A stretch of 64,000 bases of DNA from Streptomyces phaeolivaceus (GTDB lineage Bacteria; Actinomycetota; Actinomycetes; Streptomycetales; Streptomycetaceae), in contig NZ_CP045096.1 in the NCBI RefSeq assembly GCF_009184865.1, positions 3,038,001-3,102,000 on the forward strand. The letters run 5' to 3'. The notes beneath the pieces were generated by a model, which worked only from the letters and a program-made list of their open reading frames with translations, was not told the origin of the DNA and ran no database searches. The position numbers and the translations under genes are program-made. Below are positions 7,436 to 17,771 of the stretch, piece after piece. How positions within the stretch are numbered: position 1 is the first letter of the stretch; every line of letters begins with the position of its first letter.

Positions 7436-8350
7436 TTACCAGGGACGCCAGTCCCGAGGCGTGTCGTCATTGCGCAGCCCCGCGATACGCCGGCCGTACT
7501 CGGCAGCCGTCCGCTCGTCCTCCTGCACGTTCTGCATGAGCCACGTCGTCATGCCGAACTCTTGCAGGCCACGCAGCGTCTCGTACCCGTGCCAGTCGTA
7601 CAGGTCACGCCCATACGCGGCCACGAAGTCGGCGTACTGCTCGTCGGTCTGCCACCCAAGACTGTGATGCTCGACAGCAGTGACCATCAGATCCCACTCA
7701 GGATGATCGAAACAGAAGGCCTCGAAGTCGATCAGGATCACGCGCCCCCGATGATCCACCATGAGGTTCTGCACGTGAGCGTCCCCGTGCACGGGACCTT
7801 TGGGAGTCTCGAACCGCAACTCGGCGAACTTGTCGCGCAGCTCCCGCCACCGCTTCCGCAGGAAGACCTTGTCATCCTCCGGCACCACAGCCCGGTCGAG
7901 CCGCAGTTCCTGCTTGTCGAAGGGGTCGAAGGAAGGCAGTTGAAGCCCGTCCGGCACGGTCAAGGAGTGCAGATCCCGCAGGACGCCCCCCAGCTCCCCG
8001 TACGTCGCCTTCCGATCACCCTCAACGATCAGATGCCAGAACGTCACGGGATGCCCATCGACCAAGACCGGCTGCTCAAGGTCTTCAACGACACGCGCAG
8101 CAGGAAACCCTTCCTCCGCCAGCCACCGCGAGACGCCCACCTCTATACGAGCCTTCGGCAACCACTCCTGCCCACGAGCCACACGCACGATCACCGGCGC
8201 CGACCCCAGCCGGAACAACGCGTTCTCCCCAAGCCTGATCAACTCCGCGTCTCTGCCGTCGAGCCCCACCGCCCGGCACGCGGCACTCATCACCCGCGCA
8301 GCCCTCGCCGACGTGAACCCTTCTCCCGATCGAGCAGCGTCAACCGCCAT
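7436..8350 (-). CDS. Aminoglycoside phosphotransferase-fold kinase (304 aa)
   Basis: The protein has the APH/choline kinase fold. The catalytic loop HGDAHVQN is at residues 188-195 and the metal-binding DFE at 208-210, with a helix-rich C-lobe. Members phosphorylate small molecules such as aminoglycosides, macrolides, homoserine or choline; the substrate cannot be read from sequence. It starts at an ATG preceded by GGGGAG. It is paired tail-to-tail with the TPR regulator, a pairing often seen on Streptomyces mobile islands. Resistance is possible but unproven. Confidence 0.8.
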   Translation of the reverse strand: MAVDAARSGEGFTSARAARVMSAACRAVGLDGRDAELIRLGENALFRLGSAPVIVRVARGQEWLPKARIEVGVSRWLAEEGFPAARVVEDLEQPVLVDGHPVTFWHLIVEGDRKATYGELGGVLRDLHSLTVPDGLQLPSFDPFDKQELRLDRAVVPEDDKVFLRKRWRELRDKFAELRFETPKGPVHGDAHVQNLMVDHRGRVILIDFEAFCFDHPEWDLMVTAVEHHSLGWQTDEQYADFVAAYGRDLYDWHGYETLRGLQEFGMTTWLMQNVQEDERTAAEYGRRIAGLRNDDTPRDWRPW

Positions 8351-8662
8351 GCCCGTACCAGCTCCCCTAGTCGCGCGCGATCAACCGGCGCGCATCCATG
8401 GGGGACCAACCCAACGCGCCAGACACGACATTGACCGTACCCATGTGCGGCAAGCCAAGGCGAGGGCGAGCCGAGACGTGACGTTGCCTATAGCCATGGA
8501 CGAACCAGGGCTCTTCGAGAGATACACCGGGGCGGGCTACTGCTATACAGGCGCTTGCCACCACCGCCGAAGGGTCGGTCCCCTACGTCGGAAACACGAA
8601 GAGGGACCGGAATCATTTGACTCCGAATCCCTCTGAATCGACCCTGCTTGACACTAAGACGA
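8351..8662. other. Non-coding gap with a terminator-like hairpin
   Basis: No convincing gene is visible; the open plus frame here is arginine- and proline-rich and lacks a ribosome binding site. Near the Gabija end, GAGGGA..GGA (8601-8611) faces TCC..TCCCTC (8621-8633), a hairpin just after the gajB stop and a probable Gabija operon terminator. Base composition starts to shift toward A+T at about 8640. Confidence 0.5.
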
Positions 8663-10444
8663 CTAAGCGCTTACTGGGGCACCCTCCGGCGAGTACCGGA
8701 CATCGATTACATTCGACTCCCCAACCCATTCTATGAGCGTCCGCATGGCGCCATCTGAGAGCTCCGTCGTAAATAGCAAGACTAGGTTCTCTCGGGCTCG
8801 CGAGCACGCGACGTAGAACAGATTCCGTGACCTTTCGAAGCGCTTTTTTTCATCATCGGCGAACGTGTCCCGCTGCGGAAACTTCGCCAGCATCTCAGGA
8901 AAGTTGTATTGGGTCCACCCTCCCCCAAAAACACCTAGAACGTTGGGATACTCGGCCCCCTTGACGCCATGCTGTGTAGAGAATGGCGTATTTTCTTCGA
9001 CGTATTCGCGGAGGGCTATGACCTCGCGGTAGCCAACATTTCTAAATTTTCCATACTCCACCAGACGTCGAGGCTCAGTGAGTTCTTGCCCACTTTCCAA
9101 ATCGCGGAGAGCGAGCTCCCACTTGCGCTGCCGACCGACAACCTCTTGGGGAAGCGCAAAGTATTCTTGCTCCAGCAAGACATCAAGGACATCACCCACG
9201 CTCCCCTCACTCCGGGCTACGTTGATCTGACCAAATAGATCTGCCCAGCCGGTCTTGTCGCTCCTCCTTTTCAGACGAGGTCGAGATCGCTTGAGAAGAT
9301 CGAACATTGGACCATATTGCTTCTTGCTGAAGAATTCGCAGCAGGGCTCAAGAAAGTCCAACAGAAAAGCTACGACATCATCATTCTTACGAACATAATC
9401 CTCGTTACGCTTAAAAGATCTATCAATACCCCCGAAGCCCAACTCGGCAGCAATTGATGAGTGGGTCAGCATCAGAATCTTAGTCGGCCCGGTCGCCTCT
9501 TTTCCGTGACGCAGGCGAGCGTCTTCAGAAACCCAATGCAACGTCTCTTTAAGAGCCCGATCTGGGATCTGCCCCTTTTTCGAATGCGTCCCTCTCGGAC
9601 CAGTCCAATTATTGGTGTGGTAGACAGTCACCGTGCCGTTGATGGAATCGGCAACGGTGGCTTGAGGCAATTCCGGACGCATGTTGTTTAGGAGGGCTAC
9701 GACAGCCTGACTGGATCGCCAATTGGCGCGCTTCTGAATGGGCTTGACTGGAAGATGGTCAATTGATCCGCATGTCTTATCGTAAATCTGTTGCCAGTGG
9801 TCCCCGAAGAACCCATAGGTCGACTCGCCTGAAAATGATGACCGTTCCCCCAGCAAGGCCTCAGCTAGGCCTGCCGGAGTGTCCTGGTACTCGTCAACGA
9901 GGACGATGGGGAATCTATCTGCAACAAGGCGTCGAAACTTTGGCTTGACAAAGAGGCGAGCGGCGAGTGTCGGGACGTCATCGTGATGAAGGCGAATTGT
10001 GTGCTCATCGACACTACGGAATCCCAGATCGTAGGAGACGCTGTAGTCCTGTAGAGATGTTTGATCCTCCAGCAGCCTAGCAAAACCAGGTAGCGTCTCA
10101 ATCTCATGGAGCAAAGACTTCCTGAACCGGGATATCGTCTCCCAAAGAAACCCGTGGATCGTTTCGGCAAAAACATGCGGACTACTATCAGTGCGTCGAA
10201 TGATCTCATTGCGAGCGACATTCGTGTAGGTGATACACGCCACTCGTTGCCCATCCCGCGGAAGGTATTCCGATCGATTGCTGAGAATGTGACGCAGCGT
10301 CTCGATGAGTGAGTAAGTTTTACCCGCTCCCGCTCCGGCTTCCAACTTGAAATTAGATCGGCCTTCGAGAGCCGCGAGAATGTCGCGGAGAGTTTTCTGA
10401 CTCTCTTGCTCAGCAGTCGCCGGTCCGGAAATGGCAAGAGTCAC
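8663..10444 (-). CDS. gajB: GajB-like UvrD/PcrA-type helicase of a Gabija defence system (593 aa)
   Basis: This superfamily 1 helicase shows motif I AGAGAGKT (36-43), motif II VLVDEYQDT (D184-E185-Y-Q-D), and C-terminal motifs GVKGAEYPNVLGVFGGG and RNLFYVACSRARENLVLLF. In Gabija, GajB binds GajA and senses DNA ends or nucleotide pools during phage infection, activating GajA nicking. The start overlaps the gajA stop by four bases (ATGA), the usual order gajA then gajB. It is somewhat longer than the Bacillus cereus prototype (about 494 aa). The gene is visibly more A+T-rich than its surroundings, pointing to recent transfer. The operon context separates it from housekeeping PcrA/UvrD. Confidence 0.85.
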   Translation of the reverse strand: MTLAISGPATAEQESQKTLRDILAALEGRSNFKLEAGAGAGKTYSLIETLRHILSNRSEYLPRDGQRVACITYTNVARNEIIRRTDSSPHVFAETIHGFLWETISRFRKSLLHEIETLPGFARLLEDQTSLQDYSVSYDLGFRSVDEHTIRLHHDDVPTLAARLFVKPKFRRLVADRFPIVLVDEYQDTPAGLAEALLGERSSFSGESTYGFFGDHWQQIYDKTCGSIDHLPVKPIQKRANWRSSQAVVALLNNMRPELPQATVADSINGTVTVYHTNNWTGPRGTHSKKGQIPDRALKETLHWVSEDARLRHGKEATGPTKILMLTHSSIAAELGFGGIDRSFKRNEDYVRKNDDVVAFLLDFLEPCCEFFSKKQYGPMFDLLKRSRPRLKRRSDKTGWADLFGQINVARSEGSVGDVLDVLLEQEYFALPQEVVGRQRKWELALRDLESGQELTEPRRLVEYGKFRNVGYREVIALREYVEENTPFSTQHGVKGAEYPNVLGVFGGGWTQYNFPEMLAKFPQRDTFADDEKKRFERSRNLFYVACSRARENLVLLFTTELSDGAMRTLIEWVGESNVIDVRYSPEGAPVSA

Positions 10445-12555
10445 CGGATCGCCACCTGACTGGTCGGATCAGAATCGCCAACCGGCTGTGTAGATGCGTC
10501 GCGTTGTTCAGCCGGCGCCTGGTCGAGAAGCCATTCCAGACCACGCTTGATGTAGCGCGGGATCTTCCAACCCTGCTGCTCGATTGCGAACATAAGAGCG
10601 AAATCGCTCTTCTTGCGCCCTCGCGCCAACTCTCTCGCTTTCAACTCAATATCCAAAGGACTTTCACCATCATCACTACTCAGGCCGAAGATTTCAGGGT
10701 TCGCCAGAATGAAAGCGTCCTCAAAAGTTCGACCACATGGCCCTTCAGCTACTTCAGGAACCTGATACGCAAGGGCACGCATACCGGTAGCTGGAAGGCT
10801 ACTCTCTGCTTCCTTCAGCAGCTCGGCGGGGGCCATTTCACCTTCCCTCTCCTCGAACCACTTCTTGATTCCTTGGTTGGTTGTCGCTGTTGCTTCCTGA
10901 ACGCAACACCGTTCGAGCTTCTTGGTGCCAGGCTTTGCCGGATCTAGGTCCGTAATAACAAGCGTCTGCAATCCAAGAAAATCCAGGAAGGGATAGAAGA
11001 TGTGAGCATGCGCGCCGCCCACTTCCATGATGCTGACATATTGACTCGAAAGGCTACTACCGCCAGCCTTCCGCTCTTCCTCGTCGAACTCGGCAATCGC
11101 AGCGGGAATAAAGATACGCTCAGTCGTACCCTCGATCAGAATAGCCTTATCAGCAAAGAAGAGGTCCGCCCGGGTAAGAGTGAGATATTTGTGCAGGAAG
11201 TCCTTGTTGACTCCTGAAGCGTCGGCGAGATTGAGCACGCTTGAACTGCTTGCTTCCAGAGATTCGCCACTTTCACACAGACGAAAATACCTGATAGCAG
11301 AGAAGCCAACCCTGTTAGCAATGTGCGCTGAGTGAGTAGTCACGAGGAACTGCGCATTCCAGTCCTGATCTTCACCATCTGCGACGGGGAACTTTTTCTT
11401 GAAGACTCCCAGCTGATGAATAAAGATTTCCTGCATCTGGGGATGGAGGTGCGCCTCAGGCTCCTCAATAAAAACCAAATGCACACATGGCTTGCTTCCC
11501 TGCGCCGAGTACTCCCGATAGTAGCTAAATAGGGTCAGCAGGATCAGCAGCAGATTTCGCGATCCTAGACCGCTGTAGGACTCAGGAAGTTCTACCCCAG
11601 CGGAGCCTGGATACCTGATGCTGGTGAAATTTGACAGGAGCCGCTTCGAATCGAGTGTTGTCCGAGTGGAAAAATTCCTGTTCCCTAACCCTGGGTATCC
11701 GAAATCTGACACTGTAGGCGCCATCTTGCTGTACATGTCTTGCAAATGTTCATTAAGCTTCCCGACGATTTCTTCCAAAGCGCTCTCAGCTTGGGTGGCG
11801 ACATCTTTCAAAATGTGCCCGTCGTCCGCCTTCGCAGCAACCATGAAGAGCGACTCCAGGATCTTGCCAATCTGGTCCTTGGGCCGCTCCTTTTCGTCAT
11901 CGAGACCACGCGAAGCTTTAACAAAGTCAACTTTGATAGCTTTAGATACCTCCGCCATCGAGACACTTCTATAGTTGGTTGTATCTGTAGGGTCGATGGC
12001 GATAGCCATGCGCTCGTAGAGGTGCGGAATCCGAGGGCCGACGAGTGAGAGGAGCACCGACTCTTCCCAATCGGCGGCCAGCGAGAGGGGAGCATCACGA
12101 AAGAACTCTTTCATTGCCCCAGGCTTCAGGCCGTAACGAATCGAGATAATGGCTTCGCTGCAATCCGGGTCTAGATCGACAATAAGCGGACCAAGGTTCC
12201 CGTACTCAGAGGTCTCACTGTCATAGGAAAGGAAAACCTTGACGGAAATCTCTGGCAGAGCCTCTCGGGCAGCAACTTCGTCACCGGAGATGAAGTTCCG
12301 ATAAGCGTCGCCGAACTCTATATATGACTCTGTGGAGAAATCCTCAAGCCGCAGGCTGATGTCGCCGGGTCGCAGGAATTTACTGAGCACTTCGGCGAGG
12401 GACGTCTTACCAGTGTTATTTCTACCCACGCACACAGTGACGTCTTCATCGAAAGTGACACTTACGTCCCGGAGGAGGCGAAAGTTTTTCACTTCTACCT
12501 TGGTCACAGCGGGTCGCCGCTGCGGCTGGGGTTGTGTCGACTGCCCTACGCTCAC
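10441..12555 (-). CDS. gajA: GajA-like OLD-family ATPase/TOPRIM endonuclease of a Gabija system (704 aa)
   Basis: The N-terminal ABC-type ATPase has Walker A GRNNTGKT (44-51) and, after a helical insertion, Walker B HLVFIEEPEAHLHPQM (EE at 364-365), followed by the switch TTHSAHIANRV. The C-terminal TOPRIM nuclease shows its glutamate in ILIEGTTER (E475) and the DxD in VITDLDPAK (D536, D538). Together these define an OLD nuclease, and the gajB partner makes it Gabija. GTG at 12555 is chosen because GGGAG stands seven bases before it; a second GTG 17 codons in is possible. Leu290 is encoded by TTA (11686-11688), so bldA may affect expression. A+T content is high for this genome. Confidence 0.88.
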   Translation of the reverse strand: MSVGQSTQPQPQRRPAVTKVEVKNFRLLRDVSVTFDEDVTVCVGRNNTGKTSLAEVLSKFLRPGDISLRLEDFSTESYIEFGDAYRNFISGDEVAAREALPEISVKVFLSYDSETSEYGNLGPLIVDLDPDCSEAIISIRYGLKPGAMKEFFRDAPLSLAADWEESVLLSLVGPRIPHLYERMAIAIDPTDTTNYRSVSMAEVSKAIKVDFVKASRGLDDEKERPKDQIGKILESLFMVAAKADDGHILKDVATQAESALEEIVGKLNEHLQDMYSKMAPTVSDFGYPGLGNRNFSTRTTLDSKRLLSNFTSIRYPGSAGVELPESYSGLGSRNLLLILLTLFSYYREYSAQGSKPCVHLVFIEEPEAHLHPQMQEIFIHQLGVFKKKFPVADGEDQDWNAQFLVTTHSAHIANRVGFSAIRYFRLCESGESLEASSSSVLNLADASGVNKDFLHKYLTLTRADLFFADKAILIEGTTERIFIPAAIAEFDEEERKAGGSSLSSQYVSIMEVGGAHAHIFYPFLDFLGLQTLVITDLDPAKPGTKKLERCCVQEATATTNQGIKKWFEEREGEMAPAELLKEAESSLPATGMRALAYQVPEVAEGPCGRTFEDAFILANPEIFGLSSDDGESPLDIELKARELARGRKKSDFALMFAIEQQGWKIPRYIKRGLEWLLDQAPAEQRDASTQPVGDSDPTSQVAIR

Positions 12556-12925
12556 GATCGCTCCCGAGCTACCGCCGAGCCCGCAGTTCTACCCGACATG
12601 GCTCGTGCCCCTGAGGAGCTTGAGCAAGCGGATAACTTGCGCTCCCAGTGGGGCAGTTTGTCACGGTAGGCAGGCGAAGAGGGCAGCTTTGCGAGAAAAC
12701 GGACAAGATCTCGATCTACTTCATTGGACCGGTCGAGGTCTCAAGTTTCCGAGAGCTGGCGGATCAGACTGGCCACACTCCGTGAGCCCTGAGGTACTCG
12801 ACCGCCCTCTGTCGGCATCGCATGAGCGCAACCAGACGGCACGGGGTGCAAATTGGTTCTTGGCGCCCTCCCAGAACAGGGGGCGCCAAACGTTGTCAGG
12901 ACGCCTAGCAGGCTCGCGAGGGGCA
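12556..12925. other. Non-coding stretch upstream of Gabija, with a strong hairpin
   Basis: No gene-like frame is seen. TTGGCGCCC (12860-12868) and GGGCGCCAA (12881-12889) form a perfect 9-bp stem with a 12-base loop. It probably ends minus-strand transcription coming from the SUKH and radical SAM side, and so isolates gajA. No clear gajA promoter could be picked out. Confidence 0.5.
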
Positions 12926-13155
12926 CAGACCCACTCCACAGTCGACGAGCCTCCAGGGGGCGGGAGGGGCGTTCTCAGAGTCTGCCGCACGATCTCCTGC
13001 CACCCACTCTGCACACTGAGCGCCTTCAGGACGGCACCTGTGTCTTCCTCGCCGTCGTCCCCCAGGCCTCTGCGATGAGCCGCAACGCCTCACTCACTTC
13101 AGTGAGCGTGTTCGCTGGTCGCAGCCTTCTTCACCGACAGCGGCGACAGCTTCTT
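12926..13155 (-). pseudogene. Decayed second copy of the 3' end of the radical SAM gene plus its small downstream gene
   Basis: This stretch parallels 13855-14104. On the minus strand it reads DKKLSPLSVKK, matching GKKLLPLSVKK at the C-terminus of the radical SAM protein. It then reads a relative of the 62-aa downstream protein: SEALRLIAEAWG, a frame break at a G-run, and finally RTPLPPPGGSSTVEWV against RTPLPPPGDSQRVYSEVEWV. The copy starts directly after the SUKH gene stop. It no longer encodes an intact protein. It is most simply a recombination or integration scar that duplicated the gene tail. Confidence 0.65.
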
Positions 13156-13166
13156 GTCGCTCTCAC

Positions 13167-13802
13167 TCAGTTGCAGCCATGTGACTCAGTGCGCCACCAG
13201 CCGATTCCGGCATGCCAGTCCTTCGCCCAATGGGCGAAGTCGCCTTCCGACTGCTCTGTAGGGGAACCGGCGTAAGGCGCGGCGCATCCGTCGCGGAGCC
13301 ACCACACGCGGCCACGCTGCGGCCCGGTCACCACCAGCGTCCAATACTCACCCGTCCCGTCGGCCCCCAGCAGCACTGAACCGTCCTGGTAGGTCCGGTG
13401 CAGCAGGGACGAGTGGAGGGCGTGGTCGTAGTAGTCGTACTCCCACTGCCACTCCTCCTCCAAGGGGAAGGGTCGACCAGGCGCGCGTTCGGCGGTGCCG
13501 TCGAACGGCTCCGGGCTCATCCAGCAGTCCGCCTCCCAGGAAAGCCAGCTCATCGGCTTCTCTCCCAGAGGCAACAGGCCACATGTCTCAGGTGGACCTT
13601 CATCCGTGCCGTTCGCGATCTCGGCGACGAAGGTGCGATACGGCTCCGGCAACACCACGCCGTGCCTGCTCTCCCAGGCCCCAAGGGCTTCCCAGCCCAG
13701 AGGGCGACGGCGGGTCTCAACTGGAAAGGCTTCACATAGCAGGGCCATCACGCCCGAGGTCGCTTCCTCCACGTGCCAAGGGGTACCACGAGCCACCGAC
13801 AC
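13167..13802 (-). CDS. SUKH (SMI1/KNR4)-fold protein, possible immunity protein (211 aa)
   Basis: The sequence has the SUKH pattern: LGWEALGAWESRHGVVLPEPYRTFVAEIANG near residues 37-67, then the conserved GLLPLGEKP, and later hydrophobic strands with WTLVVTGPQRGRVWWL. SUKH proteins are commonly immunity proteins against contact-dependent or polymorphic toxins and also occur in antiviral islands. No toxin gene lies beside it here. GTG at 13802 is used; a second in-frame GTG two codons on has better spacing to the upstream GAGGCGGGG. It is flanked by the intact and decayed copies of the radical SAM 3' region, suggesting insertion as a cassette. Confidence 0.75.
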   Translation of the reverse strand: MSVARGTPWHVEEATSGVMALLCEAFPVETRRRPLGWEALGAWESRHGVVLPEPYRTFVAEIANGTDEGPPETCGLLPLGEKPMSWLSWEADCWMSPEPFDGTAERAPGRPFPLEEEWQWEYDYYDHALHSSLLHRTYQDGSVLLGADGTGEYWTLVVTGPQRGRVWWLRDGCAAPYAGSPTEQSEGDFAHWAKDWHAGIGWWRTESHGCN

Positions 13803-13853
13803 CCCCGCCTCATGCTTTCCGGCAGGCAGCCGGCTCAGAGGCCCTCAACGCCC

Positions 13854-14042
13854 TCAGACCCACTCCACCTCCGAGTAGACCCTCTGCGAGTCCCCAGGCG
13901 GCGGCAACGGCGTCCTAGGCCTCTTCGGCAAGGAACGCTGCCGCCCGCCGCGAGCACCGAGCCCACGGAGCATGGCAGCAGCCTCCTCCTCGGTCACGTC
14001 TGCCAGGGCATCCACGACGTGCCGCAACGCCTCTTCGCTCAC
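13854..14042 (-). CDS. Small protein downstream of the radical SAM gene (62 aa)
   Basis: A GTG-started frame 13 bases after the radical SAM stop encodes a helical, acidic N-terminus (SEEALRHVVDALADVTEEEA) and a basic/proline tail ending EVEWV. A decayed homologue of both this frame and the preceding gene end exists at 12926-13155. That conservation with coding-like changes supports it being a real gene, perhaps translated with the radical SAM gene. No function is recognised. It could instead be a remnant of the usual downstream TIGR03936/DUF2344 partner, but I see no similarity that proves this. Confidence 0.45.
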   Translation of the reverse strand: MSEEALRHVVDALADVTEEEAAAMLRGLGARGGRQRSLPKRPRTPLPPPGDSQRVYSEVEWV

Positions 14043-14055
14043 CTCAGCGGCCGTT

Positions 14056-15996
<1,941 letters not shown>

Positions 15997-16074
15997 CGCG
16001 GGAGTTACCTTCGTGAGCTGACAGGGGTGACCATCTAGCCTAACGCCCCCGGAGACACCCCTCGCACGCCCGCG

Positions 16075-17676
16075 TCAGAAGGGCATGTCCGCGCTGATCG
16101 TCCTCCATGTCTCCGGCAGCGCCCCCTCGGCCAGCTCCGCCCGTCGTTCCTCCCTGCCGTACAGCAGTCCGTACGTGAAGGCGCTCTCGCCCGCCTCATG
16201 GGCCTGGAGGGCAAGGTCGCGCAGGGTCTCGCGGGTCATCACGCTGTCCTGGTGGTCGCCGAGGAGGGTCTGCAGGGACTTCATGTCCTTGACGAGCGCC
16301 TTGGCCGGCTTGCCGAGCAGCGGGTTCGCCGTCTCGGCCGCGTACCGGGTGCGCTTGGCCTTCTTCCGGGCCTCGTGCATCGCGAGGTCGCGGTCGGCTC
16401 CGGACGGCTGTGCCAGGGCCTGCTCGACCAGGGCCGCCACCTTGCCGAAGTCCTTCCTGACCGCCTTGGTGATCACCTTCTCGGGATCGCCCCCGGCCGC
16501 TTCGAGCAGCGGCGGATCCTCGATCACCGCGTCGAGGGAGTCGAGCAGCCGCAGATACCGCTGTCCGTTCAACGCGTCGATCAGCTCGCTCCCGGGGCCG
16601 GTGCCTCCGCCGTCCTTCTCCGACCAGGTGCGCAGCCGGGTGCGGACCGGGCCCGTCACCAGGCTCTCGGGGAGCCCGGCCAGCGCCTCGGTGAGCCGTT
16701 CCGTCAGGACCTCCTGGTCACGGTCGACGCCCAGTTCCCCCGCGAGCCACTTCAGCTCCTCGCCGATCGGGTCCGTGACGGTCCGGTCCAGTACCTTCCC
16801 GAACGACTTGAAGGTGCTGCGCAGCCGGCGCGTGGCGACCCGCATGCTGTGGACGGAGTCGAAGACGTCCCGGCGGACGGCGGGATCGAGTGCGACGATC
16901 GCGTCACGCTGGGCGCGGACATAGACGAGGACATGATCACCGGGGGTGACGGGCTCGCCCGAAGCCACCGCCCCGGCAACGGCCTCGGCCTCGGCTTTCC
17001 CCAGGTCCTTCTTCCTGCCCTTGTCGCCCTTCTTCGCCTTCTTGCCCTGCTTGGCCTTCTTGCCCTGCTTGGCCTTCTTGGGGGCCGTCTCCTGCAACGC
17101 CCTGGCCAGCTTGGACGGCGAGGCCGAAGGGCGTACGCCCGCCTTGCGCAGCTTCTTGTCGACCTTGTCGAGGAAGGCCGGGTCGCCGTCGTCGGCGAGT
17201 TCCACCTCGATCTCGGACCACTGGGCGGTGCGGCCGTCCTCGGTGAGCCGCTCGGCGACCACGGCGTCCACACTGACCTCGGCGAGGAGGGTGCCGTCCG
17301 CGTCGAGCAGATCACGGACGTCACGGGTGGAGAGCAGACGGACCAGCGGCACCAGTTCGGCCCCCCGGACCCGGGATCGCACCAGCCCGGCGAGGTCGTC
17401 GGGCAGTGTGTCGGACAGCGGGGACCGGATCTCGTCCCGTACACCCGTGGAGACGGGGAGCTTCAGATGCCAGCCCGCGTCACTGCCTCCGGTGCGGCGG
17501 CGCAGGGTGATCGAGGCGGCGGCGAGGCGTTCGTCCTCGGTGTCGTAGTAGACGGCGTCCAGCTCCGCCACGCCCTTGTCGATGACGGTCGCGACCCCGG
17601 CCACACCGGTGAGATCCGGCAGGCCGCTCGCGTCGGACTCGTACTTCCGCTCGATCTCACGCTTGGTGTCCGCCAT
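16075..17676 (-). CDS. CYTH and CHAD domain protein, probable triphosphate/polyphosphate-binding (533 aa)
   Basis: The N-terminal CYTH domain begins with the diagnostic ExExK motif (EIERK, residues 7-11) and runs to about 195, with alternating acidic and basic strands that form a tunnel for triphosphates. A lysine-rich linker (repeated KKAKQG, about 199-225) leads to a helical CHAD domain (about 245-520) with conserved His and Arg residues such as SMRVATRRLRSTFK. CYTH enzymes hydrolyse inorganic triphosphate or related substrates, and CHAD domains bind polyphosphate. The gene lies between rodA and the radical SAM gene on the same strand. Confidence 0.88.
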   Translation of the reverse strand: MADTKREIERKYESDASGLPDLTGVAGVATVIDKGVAELDAVYYDTEDERLAAASITLRRRTGGSDAGWHLKLPVSTGVRDEIRSPLSDTLPDDLAGLVRSRVRGAELVPLVRLLSTRDVRDLLDADGTLLAEVSVDAVVAERLTEDGRTAQWSEIEVELADDGDPAFLDKVDKKLRKAGVRPSASPSKLARALQETAPKKAKQGKKAKQGKKAKKGDKGRKKDLGKAEAEAVAGAVASGEPVTPGDHVLVYVRAQRDAIVALDPAVRRDVFDSVHSMRVATRRLRSTFKSFGKVLDRTVTDPIGEELKWLAGELGVDRDQEVLTERLTEALAGLPESLVTGPVRTRLRTWSEKDGGGTGPGSELIDALNGQRYLRLLDSLDAVIEDPPLLEAAGGDPEKVITKAVRKDFGKVAALVEQALAQPSGADRDLAMHEARKKAKRTRYAAETANPLLGKPAKALVKDMKSLQTLLGDHQDSVMTRETLRDLALQAHEAGESAFTYGLLYGREERRAELAEGALPETWRTISADMPF

Positions 17677-17771
17677 GAAATGAATCTAGTCCTACTTCGC
17701 CTCCCTGGGCAGTCCCAACCAGCCGATCGTCCGACAACCGCCGTTTCCCTCCGCGTCACCCGGCGTTACCG

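Noticed and set aside
6461..8434. 657-codon plus frame over the TPR regulator and the APH gene
   Set aside because: It crosses two real convergent genes in another frame and is Arg/Pro-rich without motifs.
8313..8636. 107-codon plus frame in the gap after the APH gene
   Set aside because: Its start lies inside the APH gene, no ribosome binding site is seen, and the composition is not gene-like.
10441..12555. Stand-alone OLD nuclease (class 1) instead of Gabija
   Set aside because: The four-base overlap with a UvrD-like gene places it in the two-gene class, which is Gabija.
12721..13014. 97-codon minus frame containing TPLPPPGGSSTVEWV
   Set aside because: It is part of the decayed copy of the radical SAM 3' region, continues into unrelated sequence and is not an intact gene.
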